DNA of 64,000 nt from Patellaria atrata CBS 101060 (Eukaryota; Ascomycota; Dothideomycetes; Patellariales; Patellariaceae), in assembly GCA_010093705.1 (NCBI GenBank), contig MU006096.1, forward strand, positions 1,380,483 to 1,444,482, given 5' to 3'. Below the pieces are notes generated by a model. The model saw only the letters and a program-made list of their open reading frames with translations, ran no database searches and was not told the origin of the DNA. Position numbers and translations under genes: made by a program. Below, piece by piece: positions 1-13,134 of the stretch (position 1 is its first letter; each line of letters begins with the position of its first letter).

Positions 1-402
1 TTGCTCTCCGATGCCAAAGTCGGTTTGGTTCCTGAAGAATACTACGCCACGAATTGCAATGAGTCGAGCTAAGTCATCCTTTTGAGCATCCGTAAGCTGA
101 GATAGATGAACGCCATGGATCTCCGTTCCAACTTTAGGATTGTAATCGAAAACGTCTGTAGCTGATGCAAGAAGGTTCCGGAACTTAGGATCACCGTTCA
201 AACCCCTGTCGTGGTATGGCACCTCAGTTAATGGTGGCCATTTGACTTCCGGACAACGTGGCCGTAGATCTTCATATTCGTAGTCCTCGTACGTTTTGGT
301 CTCCGTTTGTCCTGGCTCATAATTGAGAACTCTTTTCTTAGACGATATTACTTGAGCTGGAAGAGCGGTGGTTTCTTCTGGGAGGAGAATAGCAGGAGCC
401 AT
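1..402 (-). CDS. TauD/TfdA-type 2-oxoglutarate-dependent dioxygenase, N-terminal part (cut by window edge)
   Basis: The minus-strand frame opens with ATG at 402 (GCC before the ATG) and stays open for 134 codons to the window edge, so the C-terminal two thirds are missing. The segment GVVFFRNQ near residue 120 is the conserved strand just before the first metal-binding HxD of fungal Fe(II)/2-oxoglutarate sulfonate or taurine dioxygenases. The upstream stretch VFDYNPKVGTEIHGVHL also matches the usual N-terminal part of that family (normally about 370-400 aa). Members oxidise sulfonates or similar small substrates to release sulfite. The HxD...H metal triad lies outside the window, so neither activity nor substrate can be judged. 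No intron is seen in the visible part. The promoter should lie to the right of 402. Confidence 0.75.
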   Translation of the reverse strand, partial: MAPAILLPEETTALPAQVISSKKRVLNYEPGQTETKTYEDYEYEDLRPRCPEVKWPPLTEVPYHDRGLNGDPKFRNLLASATDVFDYNPKVGTEIHGVHLSQLTDAQKDDLARLIAIRGVVFFRNQTDFGIGEQ

Positions 403-2032
403 GGTGCACGAGTATGCAAGTAAAGGCTACAAGTATCAAGAGGATCGGGAAAACCTTAAAGCTTCGTAGTATGGTAAGATGTGGAGGGAGAAAAAGCAAC
501 GGGGGTAAGAAGGAATCACATATAAATACGCAAAAAGAGTGATGCTCGGGAGGATCACCGATTCACACCACTGATGATATGGATTTATTCTCACACTTAC
601 CTCTTGGAGCAATCAATCCCCATTCTGTGTCCTTATGAATACCAGGTAACTCCACAATTCGCAATCGCACTATCTCAGCACCTCATTAGAGTAACTGCTA
701 TCACTATGACCTCCCCACATCGCACTAGCGAGGTTTATGGTAGGTCTACGAAGCAGGAATTCTAGGCGGATTCAAAATCCAGAAGATAAAGCAATCCCTT
801 GCTCCTTAGAAATCATAACAAGTTACAGCTCTCCCCTCCTATAATGTCCAGTAACTTTGCCGATTTGTGCCAGAAACATGGGTCTCATATGGAGATAAGG
901 AGCCTTCATCTGACAAATCAGAAAATGGGTTTAGACATGGTGTTTAATCCGATTGCTTAAGACGAATATGTCGATGGATACTCAAGGCATCTGGAGAATT
1001 CAGGACGACGTTGGATCTAGGATAAGGAGAGAATAATACTAAGCCCGTTTTGGATAGTGCGGACATGCTTCAACCAATCATGCAACCAACTAGGAGAGAT
1101 GGCCTGTTCGGGTGCGCTTTAAAGATGCGTTGTGTGAGTCTGACTGAACAGCACGCAATCCATCATCAGAATTACCTCTTTCTTACTCCTCTATACTATT
1201 AATTGTTCCACGCACCACCACTCTGTCGAGGTTATTATGCACCTGGGCATTTCGATCCCATTGCGTATGTCTCCTCTGGCGGGAATCAATTACCGATTCC
1301 CCACATTTAGAACAGGAAGCACAACAGGTTGTAATCTACTCAGCGGTCACTGTAATATGATCTGAATCGATCCTCAAGACCTATAGCTTAGATCCGGCGA
1401 ATAATATGGCAATAGATGCATTGCAATTCTGTACATTTTAGTAGAAGGGTTCCATAGTTCCAGCTCTAGAGGGCTAGCTCCAGTCTCCCTATTCTCCTAT
1501 TCTTCTACTGGGAATTCAATCTGTCGTCGAGGAAAGGTGACATAAAGCACCTACACAGACTATAATTTCACAATCTGATAGCTTCAAATAACCAGATTTT
1601 GCAAGTCAACATGTTGGTTCCCCGCGTATCTCGTATGATGTAACAGTGCTCCATAAAATTTCCCTAGTGGACGATATAACTCGACTAAACCATGCTGATT
1701 AATGGTTCTTAAAGGTGCGGAAATTGCCATATAGCTCTCATAGGTTGATTCTATGAGTTGAAAGTATGAAGTACCGTTAGGATATTGAATTAAACAAGCC
1801 TATATCTTCGATAAATTATACCCTTTGTGGAAGTGTTGTCACGTTTGAAACCACTTTATCACTTAAACATACGAATAGAACATAGTAGACGTAGGGTCGC
1901 AATTTTGATTATAGTTCGATATTTAATATCTCTATGCCGCATATGCGTATCTATAATTTACCATGAGGAACGGGTGCCGTACCAATACTCCAATATTGCC
2001 GTTTCGGACCAGGCTCCATTTTAGTCACACAC
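403..2032. other. Intergenic, promoter of the dioxygenase and 3' side of UBA1
   Basis: About 1.6 kb without a convincing gene. The short open frames here lack good codon patterns, splice signals or family resemblance. I see no repeat or RNA gene. Confidence 0.6.
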
Positions 2033-5000
2033 CTACTTCCGCAACTTGAGCATGACATAAGGAATTTCAACATCTTCCTCTGTCTTATCCTCCGCAGTGA
2101 TCTCGAAAATGACGTTCTTCTGGTGCTCCGGGATTGGTTTCTTACTGATAGTCTCGACAAGATCGCTCAGCCTACAAGCGTATTAGTATCGGTTCGGTAA
2201 CAAGAGTCTCAATTGACTTACTTTAGGGGCAGTCGATCTTTGACTTTCGAAGGAGCGTAGAAGCTAGCATATAGCAAACTTACTCCCGAGCTTACCATCG
2301 TGATGTCGAGACCTTTCGACTTGAAATCGTCTAGGAATTCCTGTAGTGTGTAATTCTCCACCTCGAAACGGTCCCAGAGCTTATCAATAGTAATCTCTCC
2401 GTTAGCACCTTGATACGTGCCCTTTGGACTTGCTATCGGTTCGCTAAAGCCAAAGAATGGAAGTGCAAGGTTGATAAACCCGTTCTTGTATTGCTCAATG
2501 TCGTCATTGCCCGCTATGATCTTGTAAAGCTCTAAGTTAACAAGCCCAGTGACAAGAGAAGTAGTGGTTGCAATGGCAGGAATGATCTTGCCAGCGATGA
2601 ACTTCGTCTTGTGCCTATCAGCAGTAGCAATCTTGTAATTTTCAGCTCGAAGGTTGCTGGCAGCGGTAATGAAATCGATGTGGTGGTTTGTGTCGTCATC
2701 CTTTTCAAACTCGACAGGCTCCAATCTGTATCCAGCAAGGGATTTGGGAGGTGGTAACTGATCAGCAATACGCTGCAATTCAGTATTGCTAGCTGTCTGC
2801 TGTGCGTTGGGATCTGGATCCGTATCATTGGCTTGAATCTTAACACCGGGATCAGGCTTGAAATCTGGTATGATCATATCCTCGAGAACCTTGAGATACT
2901 GTTCTTCGGTAGCATTATTGGAATTTATGTTGTAGTTGAAGGCATGTAAGTTGGCTGCCGCTACAATGAAACCGACATGAGTAGGGTTTGAGGGGTCAAA
3001 TTTAGCTGGATCAGGCGCTCGCTTAGGTCCCGACCAGAACGGTTGTCCGCTAGACGTCGTTGAATCTTTGGGGAAGTTGTGCAACAGTTGTTGGACACTG
3101 TTAGTAAAGTGCTTCTCGAACTGGTTGCGGGCCCAGATTATACAATCATCAAAGGTCAGAGGTTTCTCGGTGACAAGATAATCGCGAAGCGTTTCAAGTG
3201 TTTGCTTCTCGTTGCCACTCTGCTTAAGAGCGCTTCCGAGGTAGTTGGGTTGTGTCAGATAAAGGTTGACGACCTCTGGGGGTTGAACAAATAGTCCCTC
3301 GAATAAATCCTTCGCCCATGCTATGGTATGGTCAATTTTATTAGGGAAGTGTTTGAGTGTGCAAATGGGAATGGACTTCTCCGGTGGGTCTTGAGAGCTC
3401 GAATATGACTCCGTGATCCTTGGTAGGACTACCTGGACATTTCCTTTTGTTCCTAATGTACCACTGTCGATCAGGGGCTTGAGGAAGAACACACACCTGC
3501 GGTCAACATAGGTCCTAGCTTCAACATTATCCAGCGCATTGGTCACACCATCGAGTTCCCCCCAAAACTCTTCGTTGAAAATATGCTCTGTCTCCGGGCC
3601 GACTCGGTCTCTCAGTGTGACGACCTTGCCTTTTAGATCAGGGTTCATCGCTAAGACAGCCTCTGCTGCGCAATCGCTCTTGAACTTCCCCACGTCCTTG
3701 GATCTGAAAAGGAACTGTCGGTTGAGATTACTCTTTTCAATTTGGTCCATGTCGGTGACAGTGATCTTGCCTTCAGGACCTGTTGCCAAACCCATTAACG
3801 CCCAGTTCTTGAGCATCTCGCATCCAATGGCGCCTGCGCCCACGAGGAATTGCTTTACGTTGGCTAATCTTGACTGATATTCCTTACCGAAAACTGCGAT
3901 CTGTCCATCATACCGGCTTCCTTGAGGGGCGCAGGATTCCTCCGTCCTCTCAGTTGTTGGGAGTGATTCTAATGAGTCGAAGTATAACCATTGAACGATG
4001 GGGTGGAACTTTCCAGATACGGATTTGAGCACTTCCTGTGCAGCCAGACCGCCAAAGAAAGCGTTCATAGGTGCAATGTCCCCTCGTGCTTGGTAGCTAA
4101 GTTCTTTGATTAACTTCTCATCGAGTTCTACCTTCTCTTCTCCTCGGTTCGCCAGGCCTCGCGCGAGTTGAAATACCTCTGCCGCATCCGCTTCGTTGTG
4201 TGGTTTTGGATATTCGCCGCTATGTTGCTCAAAAAATGCGTGTAGAGCTTGGAAACCAATATGGAGCTGCTGGGGCCTATCGAATTTTGCGAAGTCGGAC
4301 ATTAGCAATTCAGGCTTCTTGAGTTGCACGCTCAGGGGCTCAAAGTCGATGAACTTGGGCATCTTAACTTGGGTATAGATACCGCCGCTCTTATATTCCC
4401 CGAATTTGGAAACGTCGCCGATTGAGAAAGCATAGGGCCCTTTAACGGTGATCTTCATCGGGGGTGCGTCATTCAACCCTTCCATACCTTCCACTTCTTT
4501 GAAAGTAACAAAGTCGCCGTCCTCCAAACCATGCCTTACGTCATCAAGTGCTGAGACTAGACCATCAGGCTCAATAGCTGCCACAATACCGCTGAGAACA
4601 TTTTCTCCGGTGGGATCCCCACAGGTGAAATTCTTTCCAAAGTCCGTAAAGATTGAGCCGAATAAGCCGAATGTATCTGTTATGACTACATATATTCCAT
4701 TGCTGTGGCAATAGTCCGATATAGCAAGTTGTTGCCTGAGTGGGGTGTCCGTAAGTACTACTACTTGGTATTGCTTTAACTGGTCAAGGTCACCGATGAT
4801 GTCTCCTTCGTGAAGTTTAACCGGAGTGTACGGGTTTAATTCTGACACTCGAGGTACCGTTACCTCAGCTCGTGCCTTACCAACATCTTCAGGGTGTAGG
4901 AAGAATTGCGAGGAGAGATCGGATATTGTGGCAGGCTTAGGGTCGTACAGTGTGAGGGATTTCACTCCGGCGAGGGCAATGTTCTTCGCGATTTCGACTC

Positions 5001-5160
5001 CTAGACCTCGAATACCGACAATAAGGACATTCGACGAGCCCATACGCTTCATAGCCTCATGACCTAGAACATATAGCTGTCTGCTGTATAAAGATTCATC
5101 AATCTCGCCACGATCGTCCTTTAGCTGCTCGACCGCAGCAGCGGGGCTGTCAACTTGCAT
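2033..5160 (-). CDS. UBA1: Ubiquitin-activating enzyme E1
   Basis: Two exons, complement(2222-5160, 2033-2171), joined over a 50-nt GTAAGT...TAG intron, give 1025 aa, almost the same as yeast Uba1. The protein adenylates the ubiquitin C-terminus, holds it as a thioester on a cysteine and passes it to E2s; it acts in nucleus and cytosol. The inactive first adenylation half begins near residue 20 (YSRQLYVLG). The active half carries [17 protein letters not shown] and the downstream [13 protein letters not shown] motif. The catalytic cysteine lies in [10 protein letters not shown] at residue 600, the same number as in yeast. The last exon supplies the end of the ubiquitin-fold domain that recruits E2s ([19 protein letters not shown]). 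The start at 5160 is the first ATG of the frame. FIG4 is transcribed away from the other end of the 1.6-kb upstream spacer. Confidence 0.98.
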
Positions 5161-6754
5161 CGTGGTATCCTAGACAGTTCTATTAGTGATCTATAAGTTT
5201 CAGTTTCCAATAGTGAGGTTAGAGCAATGTAGAAATTCGTAGATAAAGATTTGGTATTATGAAAGCTCTTTGAATGACATAGTGGGGGATTTTATGGGAA
5301 GTCAGATCAGGCGCTGGTATCACGTACAGTCATGACTTTCTTGCTTGGACTGGCGGAGCCCTCGCCTGAATGCTGTCTCTTCCCCAGCTTGACTACGTCT
5401 GAGAAGCCAACCTGTACTATTCAACGTGGCGATGCTGTTGTTGCCTTAAGCGCCGAGCACTTAGGTGCTATTTTGGAGCAAACACGACGTCTTAGCACAG
5501 AGAAAAGCACAGTAAAAACTCAAGGTATGTAATACTGTAAATTTGAGTGAGGTGATCGAGCAACTGTAGATTAAGTGTTCAAGTTTCTAACTTGCTGAGA
5601 CGGGAATATTGTTGAAGCCGCGAATTACAATAATATTATGCGGTGATGCCATCCGCACTAAAGCCGAACTTCAACCGAAGCAATCCATCCAGGAAGGCAT
5701 CCCTCAGCAGTCTCACGGAATATACGGAAGGCACAATCATGCGATTTATATCACATTGACCGAATTTCTAATGTCTTCATGACTTTAATTTCGAGCATCG
5801 GTCCATATAACTTTAGGTGAAGACTTCTTGCTAACTACATCCATCACTGGATCCAATAGATGTTCATACAACACTAAGAAGGCTTATGAGATCCATATTT
5901 TCGAAGATTGTATGATAAATATCTAGTAGCAGTCTTGAGTGCTAAACTCCAAGGATTTCCCCGTTGTAGAGATCATTGCGTAGTGTCGGAGTACAGTCGC
6001 TTTTATCGGAGGCCTCTGGGTAGAGTTTGTCGAGCAGTTGATATCGTGCGAACGAATCTCAACATCAGCATTATCTCAGCCGTGCAAATAATACAAAGTC
6101 AGTTGATGCTTCGGACCGAACAGCCAGTCAGCAGTGTACCTTAGTCGTTGAGTAACCGTACAGGGGCCGAAGAATCCCAACCGAGATAACGAGAAGGGTG
6201 AAACAATGTAGGGAACATCACACAACTGCAGAAAATTATGTAGCTATTGAAAGTTATAGTCCCCAAAGGTAGAAAATGTGATTAAGTAACGCTATGCGAT
6301 TATTGAATGGCAACTAACAAAGGCCTAACTTGGAACGACAAGGGTGAGAGTAAGGTCCCCATATGCTAGAGTTCACCCAGCGTATAATTCTTCCATAAGG
6401 TACTCGTTCGTACAAGAGACAAACAATGATTATGAAGTATAGGTTAAGGTTGTGAAGCAAGAGGAGGTAAGACCCGGACGGAGGTTCGAATTAGGTTGGC
6501 TTCATCGTGGCTGTGGCGGCGTCAGATCTTGTGATTAAGTAAGCTAAGCTCTGACGTCGGTTCGGGTTCGATTGACGCTTCCACATTGATCAAGGGGAAC
6601 AATGAAAGTACCTTACAGTACCGCGACTCGCCTCAGAGTATAAGGGAGAATGTGATTTTCAGGTTGTCTCATATCAGTTCTATGAGTATGAGCGAACTAA
6701 TAACAGCTACGGTACCTTACAGAATCTAGGTGGAAATCCTAGAAACTAGCCGAA
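5161..6754. other. Divergent intergenic spacer between UBA1 and FIG4
   Basis: About 1.6 kb that must contain both promoters. It includes ACCTTAC-type motifs near 6611 and 6714, close to the FIG4 start. I found no supported gene or RNA; open frames here (for example 5332-5532, 5908-6144) look like chance. Confidence 0.6.
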
Positions 6755-9700
6755 ATGGACTCGTCGGTACAACTTCCCGAGACGGAGAAAGACCAAATTA
6801 GCATACCAAACCGACCTGAAAATGTCAGATCACAGTCTCACGAAAGCTCCCTGAATGAACTCCCCATAGATGAAACCGAGGACATCGTAACGGAGAAGAG
6901 AGATTGTAAGACAAATGCACCAGGAGGTTTGGCGGTGGAGGAGAAGACGTGGGATGACAAGCAGTCAAGTGATCATAGGAGTATTTCGGAGAGCGTTTCT
7001 GTACAGCTCGAAGGTGACGATGAAGAGCCTCCTATTCCTCAGTCATTCCAAAGAACCAACAGTCCTCCTGTCATGCAAAGAAATAAGAATGCGGCGTACG
7101 GTAAAGTAGGGGATGATGGCATTCACAAGATGCATCGATTCTCGCTATACGAAACAAACACCCGTTTCTACTTGATAGGCGGTGATCTCATGGATAGGCA
7201 TTTCAGGGTTTTGAAGATTGATAGAACATCGGCCCCTGGTCAGTTAAATATCTTTGAAGACGACATCGTCTATGATAAGCTGGAGATGAACCAACTGCTA
7301 AATGCAATCGACGATGGCAATAAACACAACGGGGGTCTTAAACTTAAATGTAGCTCTTGGGGTATCCTCGGGTTCATTCGATTCACTGAGGCTTATTATA
7401 TGATACTAATAACTAAGAAAGCTCATGTGGCTATGATTGGGGGTCATTATATCTATCAAGTTGACGGAACTGAACTTGTCCCGATCACCACTGGAGCTAG
7501 TTCTCGCTTCATGAGAGATCGAAATCCTGAGGAGAGCAGGTTCCTCGGTATCCTGAATAACCTTGACCTTACTCGCTCATTTTACTTCAGTTACTCTTAC
7601 AACATCACCCGCACATTACAACACAATATAATTAGAGAAAGAGAAGCACTCGCTATGGGAAAGAAGAGCTCGGGTCATGACTTCAACAGCATGTTCGTTT
7701 GGAACCAGTATCTGCTTGAGCCAGCATTAAAAGCTATTAAGAGCACCTATGATTGGTGTCTACCCATAACGCATGGGTTCGTCGATCAATCTTCCCTAGA
7801 TATATTTGGACGCCAGATATATATCACCCTCATAGCGAGACGTTCGAGGTTTTTCGCCGGAGCCCGTTTTTTAAAACGAGGGGCTAACGACCTTGGATAT
7901 GTGGCAAACGACGTGGAAACTGAGCAAATCGTATCAGAGGAGATGACTACTTCTCTCCATGCTCCTGGGCCCCGCTTGTACGCAAATCCTATGTATACTT
8001 CGTACGTCCAGCATCGTGGCAGTATTCCTCTACATTGGACCCAGGACAATACTGGGTTGAGCCCTAAGCCGGATATTGATCTGAATCTCGTAGACCCATT
8101 CTACAGCGCTGCGGCTATGCATTTCGACAATCTCTTTGAGCGCTATGGTTCGCCGGTCTTTGTTTTGAATTTGATCAAATCCAGGGAACGAACACCTCGT
8201 GAGACAAAACTATTACATGAGTATCAACGAGCGTTACAGTATCTTAATCAATCTCTTCCGAAAGAGCAGAAAATTCAGTATAAAGCATTTGACATGAGTA
8301 GAGCAGCCAAAACTCGCGGTTCAGACGTTATAGGTGAGCTAGAAGTAATATCCGAGGACATTCTCCAACAGACAGGTTTCTTCCACAATGGTGATTCTCA
8401 GTTTGACACACCTCATGTTCAAAACGGGGTTGCAAGAACGAACTGTACGGATTGTCTGGATAGAACAAATGCTGCACAATTTGTTATTGGAAAGAAAGCA
8501 CTTGGACGTCAGCTACAAGCTCTGGGTATCATTGAAGGCAACACAGTGGAGTACGATACGGACGCAGTAAACATTTTCACTCATATGTAAGTTTTTTATT
8601 TTACCAGCGATTCTCTTCAAAGCTCTGATTAATGTTCAGGTATCACGACCATGGAGATACTATTGCTATACAATATGGAGGATCGCACCTTGTCAACACC
8701 ATGGCCACATATCGCAAAATCAACGCTTGGCAGAGTCACTCTAGGGATATGGTTGAAAGTTTCAAGCGATATTATCAGAATTCATTTCTTGACGCCCAAC
8801 GACAAGAAGCGTATAACCTCTTTCTAGGAAATTATATTTTCGTCCAAGGGCAGCCTATGCTTTGGGACCTAACCACAGATTACTATCTCCACCACTCAGA
8901 TCCTCGCTCCTGGGCTAACAAAGGTCGAAAACATTATATACACTGGTATACTCCGAGTTTTATTGCACCCCGGGTTCTACCATCAGTAAAGAAACCCCAA
9001 CAGGAGTTGATTGAGAGAGGCGTAATGCATTTTGATGACTATTATTTGGAGTACTATAGACCTCGAGCTATTTCGTCTTTCAGAAAGATCTTCTCGTTCA
9101 CGATGAACTCAACATTACGTTATCTACCCAAACAAAGTCAAAGAACAGGTCCATTCGACATGAGTCCTTTCCGGGTGCGCAAAGTGGCTACTACAATCGA
9201 GACCCCGGACTCTCCAGAGAAGAAACCACCGCGTAAAGGAGTCAAAATAGTAATACCACACAGCGATGAAGAAGCTGTACAACATGTGCCGGTACAACAT
9301 TCACACACCTCAGGTTCAACTTCTCCCATGAAACAAAGCATCCTGCGAGAGACAACCGTAAGCTTCCCGGAGCTAGAGCCGACTGAAAGCTCGCAATCTT
9401 TCACAACCTTCCAATTTGCGGAAAGGGCACAGTGGACCTTCAAGCAGTTCCATAGCAACTCTCTAAATCCTTCCGTCGCGCCTTTGGAGTTGAAAGAGTA
9501 TCAACGCTACGTCAGCCACCCACTAAACCTTCCTCTGGTGACAACGACAGATGTGCCCGATGATCAGATTAGTCTTACTTTCAGAAATTACGTCGGTGTC
9601 GCGGATCGGGAGATGGATGATGAGATTATCGAGGAAGAGCAACTATCGTCCTACGAAGATTTTCTCGTCGTTCCGGAAAATCCGCTAGATATCACGGAAG

Positions 9701-9849
9701 AAGATGGAAACAAGAAGAGGTACAAAGCTTATAGGCAGTGGTTGAGAGGCAAATCTTTGTTCAAACAGAGTAAGATTGATCCTGAGTATCGTAATGAGGC
9801 TGCGAGGAAAGGGTCCTCGAATAATTCATCGTCGGCGTTGGAGGTTTAA
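6755..9849 (+). CDS. FIG4: FIG4-type phosphoinositide phosphatase (SAC domain)
   Basis: Exons 6755-8586 and 8640-9849, joined over a 53-nt GTAAGT...CAG intron, give 1013 aa (yeast Fig4 879, human 907; the excess is a longer N-terminal acidic leader and C-terminal tail). Fig4 is the SAC-family 5-phosphatase of PI(3,5)P2 that works with Fab1 kinase and Vac14 on the vacuole or late endosome. The SAC N-lobe starts near residue 127 (HRFSLYETNTRFYLIGG). The catalytic CX5R loop is RTNCTDCLDRT with Cys564. The intron falls just before the conserved YHDHGDTIAIQYGGS block, so both halves of the catalytic domain are restored by splicing. The C-terminal part is Ser/Pro-rich with an acidic stretch. FIG4 rather than Sac1 is favoured by the N-lobe sequence, the length and the absence of C-terminal membrane spans. 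Confidence 0.95.
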
Positions 9850-10863
9850 TTCTATGTTTTTTAATCTCATGATACTTTGGAATCATCTTTCTGTTAACAA
9901 AGATGCTAACCGTTAGATTTCTAGATCTTTTAGAACCTACGATGGATGAGAGAAAAGGAGCAATGTAGAATGACTGGTTGAGACACCGTTAGAAGCGACT
10001 AGAACCTTTCTATCTTCTGAACTGCAATGAAACTTTTCCAAATTTCACTATTGATACTCGTTTTTGATCTACGAAGCATAATCATGAACCAATATTCTTT
10101 TGGCTTCATTATAATTTTCAGCCTTGCTCATATACCTCTCACCTCCCTTATCGGGTATCTCACCTCCTATGCCTTACTTCATCAAGCAATCTTCTCTTTG
10201 CCGTACTGGAAGGAAAAATATACACTGGGAATGCGCAGTCATATAAATGTCATACAAATGTTGATTCTGGTACTGGATGCCTGTCTCTGACGTGTATCTA
10301 ACTCTACTGTACAGGTGAGTCTAGAAAGTACGGAGGACTCCCAACCGTAGGTGCTACTTCACCATACCGACGGATAACTCTTGTAGTCATCCAGAAATCG
10401 TACAGAGGGCTCTTGACATCCCACATTTGCAGTGAAGAAAACACACTATGAGTACCACAGCGCTGTCTAGTAACCTGCGATGTGTCACACCTCAATACCG
10501 TACCCTTCAGTCACGATGGATGACTTGTCTCGAACAGCACAAACTCCCCCATAGCTTCTCCTTTGTCTCAACTACAACCCCCTTTGTCAAATAAATCCCA
10601 AATACTAAACTAACACAAAGACTCCATCGATTTTAGACACAGCAAAGCCGACCTCACGGACACGCAATACTATTAACACAGTCTTTGTCTTCTTCAACCC
10701 CTTAAACACGTCCTAATGCACACACATATCCCGGGAGATAATAAACCTAACCCCCAAAAAACACCTAAACGACAATTTCACCAGTACTCAATCCAACGAA
10801 CCACAAAACTACCAAGTCAAATCAAACCTAACACACCCACCAAGAAAAAAAAAGAAGACCAAA
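9850..10863. other. Intergenic, 3' of FIG4 and promoter/leader of the next gene
   Basis: No gene supported. The last 300 bases before 10864 become strongly C/A-rich with CT-tracts (for example around 10687), as in fungal promoters and long 5' leaders. A hydrophobic 87-codon frame at 10027-10290 was judged accidental. Confidence 0.55.
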
Positions 10864-11199
10864 ATGTGCCACCGCACAATCGTCCCCTACGCCTGCGGCT
10901 GCCTGCCCCCAACCCCATACACCCCGTGCCCCAGCGCTCTCGCCCTTAACAAATCCACCGTCACCACCACCTCCTCCCCCTCCTTCACTTCATCAACCTC
11001 ACCATCTCACGAAAAAATCCAATGTTCTCCGGAAAAGAGCCACGACAGCATCATCTTCGTCTCTCAGATAAAGTGTCTGGCGCATACGACGCGCGGCGAG
11101 GTCGAGGCGTATAACGCGCATTATAGGGCGAGTCCGGGGCAAGGTGGGGTAGGGAATTTTGTGCTGGGGTGGAGGGGGGAGGATGGGGGGGAGTTATGA
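10864..11199 (+). CDS. Small Cys-containing fungal protein of unknown function
   Basis: A single open frame of 111 codons starting at ATG 10864, in good context (CAAAATG). The N-terminus, MCHRTIVPYACGC followed by a CPS motif, resembles a recurring group of small ascomycete proteins that begin with spaced Cys residues (C...CGC...C). A metal-binding or disulphide knuckle is possible, but I know no tested function. The middle is Ser/Thr-rich and the end Gly-rich. There is no signal peptide or membrane span. The frame is flanked by a pyrimidine-rich leader and ends in a G-rich tail. Coding status rests on the N-terminal pattern and start context only. Confidence 0.5.
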   Translation: MCHRTIVPYACGCLPPTPYTPCPSALALNKSTVTTTSSPSFTSSTSPSHEKIQCSPEKSHDSIIFVSQIKCLAHTTRGEVEAYNAHYRASPGQGGVGNFVLGWRGEDGGEL

Positions 11200-11736
11200 G
11201 GGGGAGCTGGGTTTGGGTTTGGGTTTCGGGGTTGTCATAGGGATGACGGGAGTAGTAGTAAGGTACCTTAATGATGATTGCGAAATGTGAGGTAGAAGTG
11301 AGCGAGAAATGACCTACTCTTTCCGGAAGGAATACTGGTCTAAGGTAGTAAATTTGGGATAGTGGACGTGGAAGGAGAATGTGGCGCTCTTTTCGGAAGG
11401 AGCTAACCTGAACCCTTGGATTTTTGGGTTTGGAGATGAGAATATTACCTTAAGGATCATAAATCTCGGTAATCAAAAGATAGACTTGGGTAAAGACTTG
11501 GACATGTAGTACTTGAAAAGGAGATGAGCAATTGACCAATAATGCAAAAGTGCTTATTTTGTCTATAATGCTACATGCAGGATCGATGACATAGGGGAAT
11601 CTTCCGGGATCGCAATCATAACCTCTATATCTCCCAGTATACGCCTGACTTAAATGCTAAGACATATGCTCTTATATCAATTCATAGATTCATCCACCCA
11701 ACCGTTAAAAAATGCATATCAGGATTCAATATGTGA
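11200..11736. other. Convergent spacer
   Basis: Tail-to-tail region between the small Cys protein and FAD1. It contains a G/T-rich stretch at about 11207-11236 with three GGGTTT-like units, telomere-like only by composition. Nothing else recognisable. Confidence 0.5.
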
Positions 11737-12780
11737 TCAGTTATCCCGACCCAATCGCTCCTCTTCGTCATCCATGAGCTCCCACGCAGGTCGATATTTC
11801 GAGGTATTTTTCCAAATATCCGGCAGATGTGTATATTTACCGTTCTCAATGGTCTCTGGAAGTTTGATGCGTAAGAGCTTTGGGTTTGGATGGGTATCTC
11901 TGGTACCACCTAGGGATGTGTAACCTTGATCATAAAGACAGCAGTATGGAATCTTAAGATGACAGATAAACTATAGAACGAAACCCGTCAGTATAGATTC
12001 GTATTTTTTGTCCCTTCGAAAGATTAAATGTATGACGTACTGTCCAGATATCAACATAATGCCAGTCTATGACAGGGTGTATCCTCATAAAATCGGGCCA
12101 TCCATGATCTGTGCGATCGAAATGTGTCAGGTATGTACCGTGGGGATCTGTTCGTCTTGTTCCTACGAATATAGCTTGTACATTTGGCTTCTCCTGTAGA
12201 TAGTCGGTCAATGCACCTTTCATTGGTGCGGAGTAGCGGGATAGATTTAAATTGTACTGTCGGGACGTCTTCTCGACGAACTTCGTCACCTCTTCAAACG
12301 GATCGGAAGACTGGATGAAAACGCATTCAAGCGATGTTGGACGGAAGTTAGAAGACTTGAGTGTTTTGGAGTGTAGGGCGGCTAGATACAAAACGAGAAG
12401 AACGAGACAGTCTTTCCCTCCATTATATGAGAGGGATAGCTCATCAAGACTAAATGAACATTATTAGCTCTTTCTGGTACTGGATGCAGTAACTGTAGGA
12501 GCCAAGTTCATGGTGTATGATCCTCATAATTAGACGTCATTGCGTTTATTTTTGCAACGTAGACTACGTACCTGTATTTTTCCAATGCTTCCTCAATCAC
12601 TCTCAAACTTATTCTCGTCTGGGCTTGTACATTCTCCAGCCTCTTCTTCTCCTTATCCGTGCAATTCCAGTCTGCGGGGGTCTCTGCTAAGAAGGTAGTG
12701 ATGCGACTATGGATGATTGAACACATTTCGGAGAAGGGTATGGGTTCATCGGGGATGAGTGAGGCTTCATCCTGGGGCAT
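11737..12780 (-). CDS. FAD1: FAD synthetase (FMN adenylyltransferase)
   Basis: Three exons, complement(12572-12780, 12041-12449, 11737-11970), with introns of 122 and 70 nt, give 283 aa (yeast Fad1 306). It transfers AMP from ATP to FMN to make FAD in the cytosol. It belongs to the PAPS-reductase-like ATP-pyrophosphatase fold: the nucleotide loop is SYNGGKDC at residues 77-84. Next come GTRRTDPHG and the family signature THFDRTDHGWPDFMRIHPV, then WHYVDIW. The last exon carries YCCLYDQGYTSLGGTRDTHPNP. Both splice joins fall inside conserved blocks and restore them exactly, which fixes the model. The start at 12780 is the first ATG of the frame. The MATE transporter lies divergently 1.7 kb upstream. 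Confidence 0.96.
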
Positions 12781-13107
12781 TGCTATAAAAGAGCAGTAGC
12801 TGAAACATCAAAACTTGAACGGTGGAGGCGAACAAAAAGGACGGAAGAGGCTGATGTTGCCTGGCGATCGCTGCATAGAGAAGATTCGATGGTGAATCCT
12901 ATTATTGATCGGACCTTGGGAGATTTACCGTTGGTGAAGAGTTTAGGGTAGTCGAGGTTACGCGCACCAGACGAAGCCGTTCGGTCCAAAAACGCGGGAG
13001 GAGGAGGGGCGGAAAATGCCCCGCCACGACCTCAGACGGGCGGAGAAGCGCAGAGGCAAAATGGGCGAAACACCCAAAACGCGGCCCTATTAAACATTTC
13101 AGATAGC

Positions 13108-13134
13108 CTCGGTGATCTCGGTGATCTCGGTGAC
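13108..13134. repeat. 9-bp tandem repeat, 3 copies
   Basis: CTCGGTGAT, CTCGGTGAT, CTCGGTGAC in direct succession, upstream of FAD1. Confidence 0.85.

Noticed and set aside
5332-5532. 66-codon plus frame upstream of UBA1
   Set aside because: Lies in the UBA1 promoter or leader, no family pattern.
6540-6590. GGTTCGA-like B box as a possible tRNA
   Set aside because: No A box at suitable distance and no acceptor stem.
9138-9458. Long antisense frames inside FIG4 and other genes
   Set aside because: Shadows of the real coding strand; no independent support.
10027-10290. Hydrophobic 87-codon plus frame
   Set aside because: Leu/Ile-rich because the DNA is T-rich; no signal-peptide-like architecture or homologous pattern.
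11204-11240. GGGTTT-like units suggesting a telomeric repeat
   Set aside because: Only about three imperfect units; the fungal telomere repeat TTAGGG is not present.
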